From the NCBI GenBank assembly GCA_030432295.1, contig JAUIHI010000003.1, positions 62,001 through 126,000 of the forward strand: a stretch of 64,000 nt of DNA, read 5' to 3'. Source of the stretch: Anaerolineae bacterium. GTDB taxonomy: Bacteria > Chloroflexota > Anaerolineae > Caldilineales > Caldilineaceae. Position numbers and translations under genes: made by a program. Below the pieces are notes generated by a model. It was given only the letters and a program-made list of their open reading frames with translations, did no database searches and was not told the origin of the DNA. Of this stretch, positions 32,848-43,000 are shown in pieces (position 1 is the first letter of the stretch; each line of letters begins with the position of its first letter).

Positions 32848-33473
32848 GAAAATGAAGAGATAATGACTAACATACCGAACACTGCCAGCAAAAGGCCCCG
32901 ATAGAAGCGGCTCACCTCACCGCGGGGCGCAAGCAGTGCCCGGTGCAGATGTTGCCCAAGGGAAAGATCGGGCGCGGTTTCAGCCATCCACAGTTTGCGC
33001 ATGACCAACCACAGCACCCACGTGCTCACAATGAGGGAGGGCAATGCCATAGGCCAGACCAGGGGTTGAGCCAGGCCAGTCTGGGAAAAATGCCACAGAC
33101 GCAGGCAGAAGTAGCAGACTTCCAGGCCCAGAAATCCCGCAATCGTCCAGGAGGTGAAGCGGGCTTCCTGGCGGCGGGCGAATGGCTCGAAGGGGGGCAG
33201 GGCATAGATGGCCCTGGCGACTGCGTGCCAGGCCAGCATTCCAAGGCCAATACGGGCATAGGCGAGAAAATCGACGCTTCGATCTTCCGAAACACCGATG
33301 AATAGGGATAGGAGAAGGGTGGTCCAAAGCCAGCCAATGGCCTGAATCATCCACCGGGTGTGGAGATTCTTCATCCCAGGCGTGCGCCTGACCGCGACCT
33401 GCAAGTAGACCAACAGAAACCCTGCCAGTAGCAGCATTGCTGCCTGCGACAGGGTGTAGGGACGAATCAACAT
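32808..33473 (-). CDS. Membrane sensor half of a frameshifted histidine kinase
   Basis: 221 residues, with several transmembrane segments, starting MLIRPYTLSQAAMLLLAGFLLVYLQ. It matches the N-terminal region of the paralogous kinase (IYIRPYTVSQVALLLLIVLILFFLYQ; FARFLYALPP; LLLRKLWSAE). After GLLLAVFGMLVIIS the frame loses similarity and stops, while the next frame continues with YLFIFMAIVIVTLPIW as in the paralogue. The switch lies near 32855-32875 and needs a -1 shift. No slippery heptamer is seen there, so a one-base loss (real or assembly error) is the likeliest cause. Confidence 0.7.
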   Translation of the reverse strand: MLIRPYTLSQAAMLLLAGFLLVYLQVAVRRTPGMKNLHTRWMIQAIGWLWTTLLLSLFIGVSEDRSVDFLAYARIGLGMLAWHAVARAIYALPPFEPFARRQEARFTSWTIAGFLGLEVCYFCLRLWHFSQTGLAQPLVWPMALPSLIVSTWVLWLVMRKLWMAETAPDLSLGQHLHRALLAPRGEVSRFYRGLLLAVFGMLVIISSFSWQLSSLPCPFGC

Positions 33474-33547
33474 AACGGTAGCGCCTGGAACGGGCCATTG
33501 AAACTTTCAGCACGCTGCTGATGTGCCCAGTATACTACATCAGATGT

Positions 33548-35569
33548 TCAATCGTCTGTTCTTTTTTGCCTGCTTTCCATCGTCAACCGCACAAACGTTC
33601 CTTCCCCCGGACGGCTGTGAATGTGGAAATATGCGCCCAATTGTTGGCTGCGACTCTGCATATTTTTCAGACCCCAGCCTGCTCCCTCCACCGCAGTCGT
33701 CTGGAAACCGTCGCCGTTGTCAGCGATTTCCAGTTCGATTTTTGCCCCACATCCTGCCTGGGATTCACACTGCATAGCTACCCCGATTTCGCTGGCGTTG
33801 CTGTGGCGGCAGCTATTGCTGATGGCCTCCTGCACAATTCGCAGCACATTGAGCTCCTGGGCTGGAGTCAGCAGCCCAGGTTGATAGCCGATCTGCGCCC
33901 GGATGGGGATGCCGAAGCTACGCTGCTGGCGCTTGATGATCCGGTCCAGGGCGGTAGGCAGACCTTCGGTCAGAATATCTGCGTTGAGATCGTTGATCAG
34001 ATTACGCAGTTCTTGAGCAGCCAGACCAACCTCACCCGCCAGATCGAGCATTTCAGACTGAATACGCGATGGCGCCATCTGGCTGAGACGCTTGCCCCGA
34101 TTCAGACGAATGCGTACCCCCAGCAAAGTCTGGAGCAGACCGTCGTGGCTGTCTCGGGCGATGCGTGCCCGCTCTGCCTGGATCGATTGGTGCAGTTCCA
34201 GATTCTTGCGCGCTTCGATCTCCTGGCCCAGTTCTGTTGTACGCTGATCCACAAGCTCTTTCAGATGGTTCTGGTAGCCGTATACATCCTGGCTGGTCTT
34301 TTCCAGCGCCTGGGCCATCTGGTTGAAAGAGTTGGCAATCTGTCCAAATTCATCGTTCCAGGGCAGGGAGGGTATCCGATAGGCCAGATTGCCAGTTTCT
34401 ACCTGCCCAAAACCGGCGGTGATTTTTTGCAGTGCGACAGCCAGTGTACCTCGATAGTAATAGGAGAAACTGAGAATAAAAGCCAGGCTGCCCGCGGTCT
34501 GAAACCAGATTACTGTCCATAACAGATGGCTGATGGAGGATGCCAGCTCGGGAAAATGTGGGGGTGACAGAAAGAGGGGACGCATTTGGGAACCAATCAC
34601 ATCGGCGATGGGAATCCCCGGCCCCTGGAAATTGAGAGCGGTCATTGTGAGCAGCCAGCCCAGGCTGCTGACCAATCCCAGAAAGATCACCAGCCCGGCC
34701 CCGATCACCCGGACGATGAGCGGGACCGGCACGTGATGATAGCGCAGGTAGATAAAAGCAAGCGTTACTGTACTGCTCATGACCAGCAGATCGCTGACCA
34801 GTGTGGCCCATACCGGCACATGGGAATGTTGGAAAGTCACATAGAGCAGATTCAGACCGATAAGACTGGCTATGATCAGCAGAAACCAGCGGTAGAGCGT
34901 GCCCACATTGGTCAAAGGCACGCTCAGAATTCGGCGCAAAGTCTCTCCCGGTCCGGCAGTCCCGCTCTTTTCAGCGCTCCACAGTTTGCGCAGGAGCAGC
35001 AGCAAAGCCCAGAGGCCGACCAGCATCAGCGGCATTTCCAACACCAAAGGCCGCTGATGTGTATCCCCCGTTTGCCAGAAAATCCCAATGCGAGCGGCTG
35101 AATAGAGAAGCTCCAGCCCGGCCAAGAGGAGCATAATTCGGGAGAAATACCATTCTTCCCGGCGGAAGCCGAAGCCCTGCACCGGTGGTAGGGCGTACAG
35201 AAAGCGGGCGAAGGCGTGATAGAGAAGCAGCGCCGACAGGTTGCGTATGTAGTAGAGCGAAGCAACCAGTGGGCTGTCTACACTACCGGAGATCAGCGTG
35301 ACAAAGATAGCCACGCCGCCCCAGGCGACAGCTTGCATAATCCAGAGTGTGTCAACCCTTTCTCTGTCTGGGCGCTGTCGAAAGGACTGGTAGAGAAAAA
35401 AGAGGATTAGTACAATCAGCAGAAGTAGTGCCACTTGGGAGACTGTATAGGGACGAATATAGATGTTCGACTCTGATCCGCTCAGCCAGAAGGGATTGAA
35501 CACTGGGTTTCTCACGAGGGTGGCTTCGGTATAACGGAAGGGAATTAGGTGTGTGGTCCAGTATATCAT
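33548..35569 (-). CDS. Membrane sensor histidine kinase, NarL/DesK-like
   Basis: 673 residues from the ATG at 35569, though the exact start is uncertain (no strong ribosome site). Domain order: about seven or more hydrophobic segments in the first 330 residues, two more bracketing a short extracytoplasmic loop (about 340-390), a HAMP domain (GFGQVETGNLAYRIPSLPWNDEFGQIANSFNQMAQALEK), a coiled coil, HisKA_3 with His in RIARDSHDGLLQTL, and HATPase (SNSCRHSNAS, IADNGDGF, GWGLKNMQSRSQQLG). It is divergent from the response-regulator gene at 35681, its likely partner. The ligand of the membrane domain is unknown. Confidence 0.88.
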   Translation of the reverse strand: MIYWTTHLIPFRYTEATLVRNPVFNPFWLSGSESNIYIRPYTVSQVALLLLIVLILFFLYQSFRQRPDRERVDTLWIMQAVAWGGVAIFVTLISGSVDSPLVASLYYIRNLSALLLYHAFARFLYALPPVQGFGFRREEWYFSRIMLLLAGLELLYSAARIGIFWQTGDTHQRPLVLEMPLMLVGLWALLLLLRKLWSAEKSGTAGPGETLRRILSVPLTNVGTLYRWFLLIIASLIGLNLLYVTFQHSHVPVWATLVSDLLVMSSTVTLAFIYLRYHHVPVPLIVRVIGAGLVIFLGLVSSLGWLLTMTALNFQGPGIPIADVIGSQMRPLFLSPPHFPELASSISHLLWTVIWFQTAGSLAFILSFSYYYRGTLAVALQKITAGFGQVETGNLAYRIPSLPWNDEFGQIANSFNQMAQALEKTSQDVYGYQNHLKELVDQRTTELGQEIEARKNLELHQSIQAERARIARDSHDGLLQTLLGVRIRLNRGKRLSQMAPSRIQSEMLDLAGEVGLAAQELRNLINDLNADILTEGLPTALDRIIKRQQRSFGIPIRAQIGYQPGLLTPAQELNVLRIVQEAISNSCRHSNASEIGVAMQCESQAGCGAKIELEIADNGDGFQTTAVEGAGWGLKNMQSRSQQLGAYFHIHSRPGEGTFVRLTMESRQKRTDD

Positions 35570-35680
35570 GGTAAAATGGCCTGGGGCAATGCATGTCCCA
35601 CACGCCTCCCAACCGGATACATCCCAGCTTGCGGGTAGGCGTCTCATTCAGTGCATTCGTGCCATTCAGAGAGATTTACT

Positions 35681-36352
35681 GTGGCTATAACAAAAATACT
35701 CATTGTGGATGATCACGACTTCTTCCGCCGTTCTCTGCTCTTCCCGCTGGAAATGGAAAATCGCATCGAAATCGTCGGCACGGCTACCTCTGGGGATCAG
35801 GCCATCGGCCTGGTGCGCAGCGCGCGGCCCGATGTGGTATTGATGGACCTGAATATGCCCTACCTCTCCGGTCTGGCCGCGATGGAGCGCATTACGCCGG
35901 ATGAGACCGCTCCAGCCGTTCTGGTGCTGACGGGCGTGGACGATGCCGACAGCATTCTGCGCGCCTTTGCCGCCGGTGCGGTGGGCTATCTGCGCAAGGA
36001 TATGATCACCGACGAGATGCTGGTCAGCGCCATCTTCACAGTTGCCAACGGCGGCATCTTTCTGGACCCCAAAACTTTTGCCCTGCTGCGCGCGGTGCTG
36101 CCGACCAGCCAGCCCCGGCTGGTCGAGGAACGGCTGCGCCTCTCTCAACTATCACCCGACCAAGCGGAGCTGCTCCGTTTGGTGGCCCTGGGCTATGAAA
36201 ATGAGCAGATCGGCCTGGAACTCCAGGTCGCCTCCAAGACGATCTCCAATCGTTTGAGCCAGATATACCTGCTGCTGCGCGTCAGCAACCGGGTGCAGGC
36301 TTCCAACTTTGCTCTGCGCAACGGCTTGGTGGACATCAGCGACACCCTCTGA
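35681..36352 (+). CDS. NarL/FixJ-type response regulator
   Basis: 223 residues from the GTG at 35681, chosen because the receiver domain begins there (VAITKILIVDDHDFFRR); upstream in-frame starts add 10 residues without a better ribosome site. Receiver: acidic pair DD, phospho-acceptor Asp56 in VVLMDLNMP, Thr in LVLTG and Lys in GYLRKDM. C-terminal HTH of LuxR type: LSPDQAELLRLVALGYENEQIGLELQVASKTISNRLSQIYLLL. Divergently transcribed from the kinase at 33548-35569, so the pair probably forms a two-component system. Targets are unknown, but a repeated promoter module lies upstream of the next two genes. Confidence 0.92.
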   Translation: MAITKILIVDDHDFFRRSLLFPLEMENRIEIVGTATSGDQAIGLVRSARPDVVLMDLNMPYLSGLAAMERITPDETAPAVLVLTGVDDADSILRAFAAGAVGYLRKDMITDEMLVSAIFTVANGGIFLDPKTFALLRAVLPTSQPRLVEERLRLSQLSPDQAELLRLVALGYENEQIGLELQVASKTISNRLSQIYLLLRVSNRVQASNFALRNGLVDISDTL

Positions 36353-36386
36353 TCTCTGCGGTCAATGATTCCTTCACAACCCCTCT

Positions 36387-36450
36387 GGGAACAGTTCCCA
36401 CAATCCTTCTCCTTTTTCCCGATACAGATCTGCCATTCATCGCGTATGCT
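36387..36450 (+). promoter_or_regulatory. Regulatory module copy 1: dyad + TTTTTCCCG + -10, upstream of the receiver gene
   Basis: GGGAACAGTTCCC (36387-36399, GGGAA-N3-TTCCC), 13 bp, TTTTTCCCG (36413-36421), 23 bp, TATGCT (36445-36450). The identical arrangement, with all three intervals equal, recurs at 36914-36977. The -10 ends 6 bp before the ATG at 36457, so the transcript would be nearly leaderless. Confidence 0.6.
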
Positions 36451-36456
36451 TTGGGA

Positions 36457-36891
36457 ATGGCAACCATTCGACTTCTGATAGTGGAAGATCACGACTTCTT
36501 TCGGCGCACCATCGCGCTTCTATTGGAGATGGAAACGCGGATCGAAATCGTCGGCGCGGTCGCGTCCGGCGAGCAGGCCATTGGGCTGGTGGATAGCCTG
36601 CGACCGGATGTGGTGCTGATGGACCTAAATCTGCCCGGTCTGTCCGGTCTGGCAACAATCGAGCAGATTGGGGCCAGTGCCAACGCGCCCGCCATCCTCG
36701 TTCTGACAGGTGCAGAGGATGTGGAGAGTGTCCGGCGTGCCTTTGCCGCGGGCGCGGCGGGCTATCTGCGCAAAGAGATGGTTGGCGATGAACTTTTGAT
36801 CAGCGCCATTTTTACAGTTGCCCGCGGTGGCATCTTTCTGGATGCCACGACTTTTGCCCTGCTGCAAAGCGCATTCTCTGCTTCCGGCTAA
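36457..36891 (+). CDS. Stand-alone response-regulator receiver domain protein
   Basis: 144 residues, receiver only; it ends 20 residues after the last receiver strand, with no HTH. The sequence is a close paralogue of the neighbouring response regulator over the receiver domain (RLLIVEDHDFFRRTIALLLEMETRIEIVGAVASGEQAIGLV; Asp56 in VVLMDLNLP; GYLRKEM). It may be a phosphate sink, a competitor of the full-length regulator, or a truncated duplicate. The ATG at 36457 is used; a TTG at 36451 would add two residues. The promoter spacing suggests leaderless translation. Confidence 0.85.
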   Translation: MATIRLLIVEDHDFFRRTIALLLEMETRIEIVGAVASGEQAIGLVDSLRPDVVLMDLNLPGLSGLATIEQIGASANAPAILVLTGAEDVESVRRAFAAGAAGYLRKEMVGDELLISAIFTVARGGIFLDATTFALLQSAFSASG

Positions 36892-36913
36892 CAGCCTTGC
36901 CTTCACCGTCGCC

Positions 36914-36977
36914 GGGAACTATTCCCGGAAAGACGCTCTTTTTTCCCGCACCAAAACATCTCTGTGTAAATGATAAT
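36914..36977 (+). promoter_or_regulatory. Regulatory module copy 2: dyad + TTTTTCCCG + -10, upstream of the giant protein gene
   Basis: GGGAACTATTCCC (36914-36926; CCGGGAACTATTCCCGG if extended), 13 bp, TTTTTCCCG (36940-36948), 23 bp, GATAAT (36972-36977). Spacing is identical to copy 1. A start of transcription near 36984 would give a leader of about 65 nt before the ATG at 37050. Confidence 0.6.
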
Positions 36978-37049
36978 AGTGGATGATACCAATCCTACGA
37001 TTTCACCGCCGAACAGCACCGATTGTCACCCATTCCTGTGGAGGTACCG

Positions 37050-40000
37050 ATGGACCGCCCCAAGCGTCTGCTCGCTTCTTTCGTTCGCATTCTCATCATC
37101 GCCGGACTGCTATTTCAGCAGATCGCCATCCCCCTAGACGCTCTGGCTGCTGCGGGTCGGGTATCGTCTCCCACCGAAATCAGCCTCCTGCGCGGCCAAA
37201 ATGAGGAGGTGAACGCCTATCTGGAACGCGTTGCCCTGGCTCAGCCGGACCTCTTTCAGCAGGCGGCTCTGGCCGCGGTCCAGGATGCCTTCAACGGCAA
37301 TATCCCCGAGGTAGCGGGGGATCAGGCTATGGAGGAGCAGATCGCCTACTATCTCAACAACGCCGTCGCCCAGAGCGAGGATACACCTCCGCCACCCCTG
37401 GGGACCAATGGATCGAGCATCGACGGCGACACCTATCGCTGGAATTCGTCCCAGTTGGACCCAAGCGGATTGGGTGGCAGCGACTGGCAGATGACCGCCC
37501 GCCCCGGCGGTGATCCCGAACTCTTTGCCCAATATTTTGAAGAGATGGTGGCGAATGAACCGTTGCCATCCAGCTTGCCTTTCCCTGAGGATTTGCAGGC
37601 GCAGGCGGCAGCACCAGCATTCAGTCAGATCGCGTGGGCTGGTCCACCTGTCGATGCAATTGTGCGAGAGGTCGAGAAGGCTACTACAAAGAGTGCCGAA
37701 AAAACCACTGAGAAAACCATCGAAAAACCGGTTGAAAAGCGTCACAAAGTCATCGCCTACACCGGCAAACAGGAGCGGGTCGATCTGTGGGCTGCCGAGG
37801 CATCCCTGCCTTTGATTCCTGACCCGGCGCTATCCACCCAGACCGCTTCTCTGGCTGATCAGAGCAACGAGTCGGCCAAAGTGGAATCTGTGTTTGTCGT
37901 AATGGCAGAGGTGCTTCAGGCCGATCTGGCCGCGACCATCACCGCGCCCACCACAGCCACTTTTGGCTCGGTCATCACCTACACCGTTACAGTCACCAAC
38001 CACGGCCCCAACCCGGCCAGCGCGGTGCAGTTGACCCAGACTCTGCCCGCCAACGGAATCTACACAGGTACTGTGTCCGGTTGTACTGGCAGCAGCGATA
38101 GTGTAGCCTGTGGCTTGGGCGCGCTGGCGGTCAACGAAAGCCGCAATCTCAATCTGGCCGTGCAGATGAAAGGCAACGGTGTGGTCACCGCGACTGTCAC
38201 CGCAAAGGATAGCGGCACAGTCGATCCCGGCGGCCAGGCAGCCACGGCCAGTGCAGCGGTCACAGTCACATCGACTAGCCGCCAGCAGATGACTGTTGGC
38301 AACGTAGTCATTGCCGCCAACAGCTTCGTCACTGTGACGAATCAGGTGGAAGCCTCGGGCGCAGTGGAAATTGGTGCCAAGCAGGCGGACGACAGCATCG
38401 CCTTCCATCTCAAACTCGGCCCGGACGATGCAGTTAGCTGGCTGGCCGGTCAAGAGAAGCTGGACGGGGACGGAACCCTCTATCAGGTACTCAAGAATTT
38501 CAAACTCCTGGTTGGCCCCTTCAGCGTGGATGCTTCCGAAGATAACCCGTTGATTGTGCCCGGCGAGGAGAGCAAATCCGCCATCAAAGAGTTGGGCGGC
38601 TTCAGTGTGATTGGCAAGCCGTCGATTACCCAAGTCGCGGTGATCAGCGGAACCGCTTCCGTCTCGGCCACCATCGAATTCAATCTGCCTGGCCTGCCGG
38701 TTACCCGGACCGTAGCCATTACCTCCACCCCTGGCGTCACCACGACTCAGGTCGTTACAATCAGTGAGAAATCTCTGGTCGCCCTCATCAAACCCGGCGG
38801 CAAAGTGGAAGGAAACCTCGGTAAATTTTCGATGGTTCTCGCTGGCCTGGATATTGAGATCGCCAAGGCCACAATGTCCGATGAGGCGATCAAAGTCAAA
38901 GAGGCGGAATTGACCCTGCCTGATACTTTTGGCGGTCTCAGTGCTGTCATTTCCGATATCGTCATCAAAGCCGATAGTATCAGTTTCGGCGGCGCGGGGG
39001 TCAAAATCCCCTTCCCGGATATTTACCCCGTGGGCAAACCGGTGACGACAACCACCGCGGCACTGGCGACGACGGTACTGGCCGCCAGCACATCTGTGAC
39101 CGAAACCGGCACAGTGACGCCGACGATAGCGATTGTCAAGAATTCGGCAACAGTCGGCTATTTTGACGGCAAATACAGCCTGCAACTGGAGGGGACCCTT
39201 CAATTGTGGCTGCCCAACAATCAGCGCAATATCCCCATCGAATTCAAGATCGACGATTCGGGCGAGTTAGAGGCCACCGTCAAAGAGATTACCCTCAGCG
39301 TGGCAGGCCAGGACCTGCTAATGAAAAATGTTGTGCTGAGCAACGACGGCCTGAAGGTCGAAGAAGCGACTCTGACCATCCAGAGCCAGGTGGAGAAGAG
39401 CAAGGAGAAGGCGGCCAAGGCCCGGCTCATGCGTCTGGAACCCGACGCCAACCCCCGAGCCGACGAGAAGAAGCCGGACAAAAAGCTCTCGGTTATTGTA
39501 AAGAAAGTCGCCATTGGCAAGGACGGAATTTCCATTGGCGGCGCTGGGATCACCAACTATCTGCCAGACAGAAAGATTGGCAAGACAGCCACCTTTAGCA
39601 AGCTCGAATTCACGGTAGTGGTAAACGATCCGACCGGCGACGCCTCCCTGGAGTTGGCGTTGAAGGGCGTCCTTAAAATTCATATCGAAGGCAATGAGCA
39701 GGAGACGAAGTTCTCCGCCAAGATGGACAAGAAGGGCAAGTTCTCGGGCAAGATCGCAGAATTGAGCCTGACCATCGCCAAGTCCAAATTGGAGTTGAGT
39801 GAGATTGAGTTTGACTCCAGCGGACTCAGCACAAAATCGGCGACCCTGACCCTGCCGGCAGCCCTGAACAACATCAAGGCAACTATCAATCAGGTCAAAA
39901 TCGACGAGAATGGCCTCTCCTTTGGGGATGCCAGTGTAGCCATTCCGGTGGAATTCACCATCGGCAAGAAAGATGCCACCAACAGTCTGGCGGTGAAGGG

Positions 40001-43000
40001 CAACCTCACGCTCGTGCTGGCCCAGGATCGCACCTACGGCTTCGCCATTGAGGGCACAGTCACCATCAAACTGGCCTCCCAGACCGCGGAAGCAAGCGGT
40101 TCATTGCGCATGGACACCTCCGGTGCGGTGCGTGGCTCGGTCGATAGCTTCAAACTGGTCATCGCCGGTATGGAACTGGCCATCAAATCGGCCACCATCG
40201 AAGATGGCGGCTTGCAGGCCAGCGAAGCCACCCTTTCCATCCCCAAGGCTTGGGGCGGTCTTTCGGCCACGGTCTATCAGATCAAAGTTTCGGAAGATGG
40301 CTTCTCTATGGGGGGCGGCTCCTTCAAGCTGCCGGAGGTAAAGGTGGGCGGAATGTCGCTCACCCTGGAAGGCACGCTCAAGAAGGAAGGCGACGGCTAT
40401 ATCATCGGCGCGGGCGGCAGCCTGAAGATGCCCAATGTGGGCGGCGCTGGTTGTAGCGGCCTGGGTGTAGCGGTAGAAATCTCTACCGGCAGCAGCCAGG
40501 AAATGGTCATGCGCATCGAACCCCTGACAGAAGATCAGGTGGACGGCTTCCAACTGCGCAAAGTGAGCGTCTCACTCCAATGCACGATTCCTCTGGGACC
40601 CAGCGGCTTCGACCTGACCTCTGTCAGCGGCACAGTCACCCTCTCGGAGAATGTGACCAAAATCGAAATCAAAGTCACAATGGAGAGCAAATTGCGGGTT
40701 GGTGGCTTCAATGCCCTGACCGCCGATGGCGACATGACCATCGAATCGGTCAAGGACCCCAAGAAGTTTGAAATCGGCATTGGCGCTTCCATGAAGCTCT
40801 TCTCGATGTTCGAGGCGGCCCGGGCCAAGGCCCTCATGCGCTTCACCGACGGCGATGTGCCCTTCCTCTTCAAGGCCGAGTTGAATATCAACGCGGTGAT
40901 TGCCAAGGGTGAAATCAAGCTCAACGCCTGGACCAAGAATGGCGACTTCCACATGACTGGCCGTATCTACGGCGAGGTGGGTGTGCGCCGGGGCGCGCTG
41001 GCGAACAGTTGTTGGACCATCCGGGTTCCCTACATCGAGCGCTGGTCCTGGGGATTCCCGATATTCGGTCTGCGGGATACCCAACTCTGCGCGGTCATCC
41101 CCCCGTCGGACTGGTTCATCAGCGCCACTATGGAGTTTGGTGAATTCCAGAAGAGCGGCAGCACAGCTTGGGGCTTCAAGGCCGGTGTCAGCGTCCTCGG
41201 CAAGAATTACGGTATCTACGTAGACTCAGACGGCAAGTTCAGTGTAGGCAATGTGGACCAATACAGACTGGTCGATGCGCCCACCCTGCGCCGGGCACGC
41301 CTGATCCACGAGAAGGTGGCCGCGGGTGCTCTGGCCCGTGCCTCTCTAAGTGCCGAGGAACTGGACCTGTTCGAGAGCTACCACTTCGTGGATGATCAGA
41401 TATTCATCGACGTGGTGACCATCACAAAGCCCGGCGATCTGGGCGTCACCGTCCTGCGTTCGTCCGAGGACGCCGATGTGGTTGTCACTCTGGTGCGTCC
41501 GGATGGCCTGTACATCACCGGCGTCAATCCGCCCGACAATGTGACCTTCCGCGAGGAAGTTCTGGCAGCCGAAAACATCACCGATCCGACAACCCGTGAG
41601 CAGATTCCGGTCGGTGAACTTGTGCCCACCATCCAGACGATTATGAACGTCACCAACGTGGGGATGGGCAAATGGCAGGTGATGCTGAACCGGGAGCCGA
41701 CCTACGACTTCATCATCAATGTGGACGGTACGGTCTACGGCCCGCCGGTGGAGAAGCTCGCCATCGGAGGCCAGGACACCCTGGACAATCAGGTCGATCT
41801 GACCTGGACCCAGACCGCGCAGATCACCAGCACCGTCTCGATCTACGCCACCACCGACACCATCACCACCACCGCCAGCTACACCGGGACCCAGACGGTC
41901 ACCGACGCCAGCGGTATCCAGGCCACCCAGGTGGTCACGACCGACCTGGGCACAGTGACCCAATTCGGCGGTCAATATGTCACATCCTTCACCTATCTGC
42001 CCGGCAAGCAGACGCCGACCGAGACCCTCGATCTCTCGTCCCTGCGCAGTGGAACCTACAGTCTCTGGCTGGAGGTGGACGACAGTCTGAACCCGCCTAC
42101 CCGCCGCTACTTCCCCGGCACGGCCACTGTCTGGCACGACTGGGAAGAGAGCTGGCAGGCTAATCTGACGGTGGACCCGAAGCTGGGCAGCCTGACCATC
42201 GCCTGGGACGAACACCCCAACCCGGATATAGACGGGTATGAGGTGCAGTTGACGGCCAACGGTGCCAACGCGGACGAAGACACCTTCGCCCTGGATGCAG
42301 GCCAGACCTTCTCCCAGACCCTCACCGGTCTGTCGGCCCGGCAAGCCTATTCGGTAACTGTGGCCGCCTATGACACAGGCACAGGCCGCTTCTCCGATTC
42401 CGAAAGCCTGCGCGCCCAGCCCCTCAGCGCACCCTTCACCCTGGCGGCAAACCCCGCTGGCGTGACGGTCAACGGCGGCAACGGGGTCAGCCTGGCCTTG
42501 CAGATCGCTTCGGCGGTCAACCCCTACCCGGATTCGGTCTTCCTGGACCTGGTGGACATGCCCGACGGCATGGATATGGCCCTGACCACCGACATCCTGA
42601 CACCGACGGTGGCGGGCGCCCAGGCCGGGCTGATCATCACCCCGGCGGACACCCTGCCCGGCGGCGTCTATACTGTCACAGTGGAAGCAGCCGCCAACGG
42701 CGATGTGAAACAGGTGCAGATTCCTGTGACCGTGCAGGAGCCTGCCTTCAGCCTGCAAGCCAGCAGCAACGGCCTTACAATCTTCGACGGCGGCAGCGCC
42801 AGCGTGGAGATCAGCGCCGCCTACCAGTTCGGCGAAATGGACGAGATCGACGTTGACCTGGAAACATTGCCCCCTGGCCTCGACTGGGATTTCGACAATC
42901 TCAGCTTTGCACCGGGCGGCAAGGCCACTCTGACCCTGACCGACACGGGCTATCTGGCCTTCGGAACCTACGAAGTGACGATCTACGGCACGGACTACGA

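Noticed and set aside
32808-32880. Programmed -1 frameshifting in the split kinase
   Set aside because: No slippery heptamer of the X-XXY-YYZ type and no clear downstream stimulatory structure were seen at the frame switch.
36912-36945. Intrinsic terminator formed by CCGGGAA-CTA-TTCCCGG plus a T run
   Set aside because: The T run is 10 nt away, and the same dyad with the same spacing to TTTTTCCCG and a -10 box recurs upstream of another gene, so an operator role fits better.
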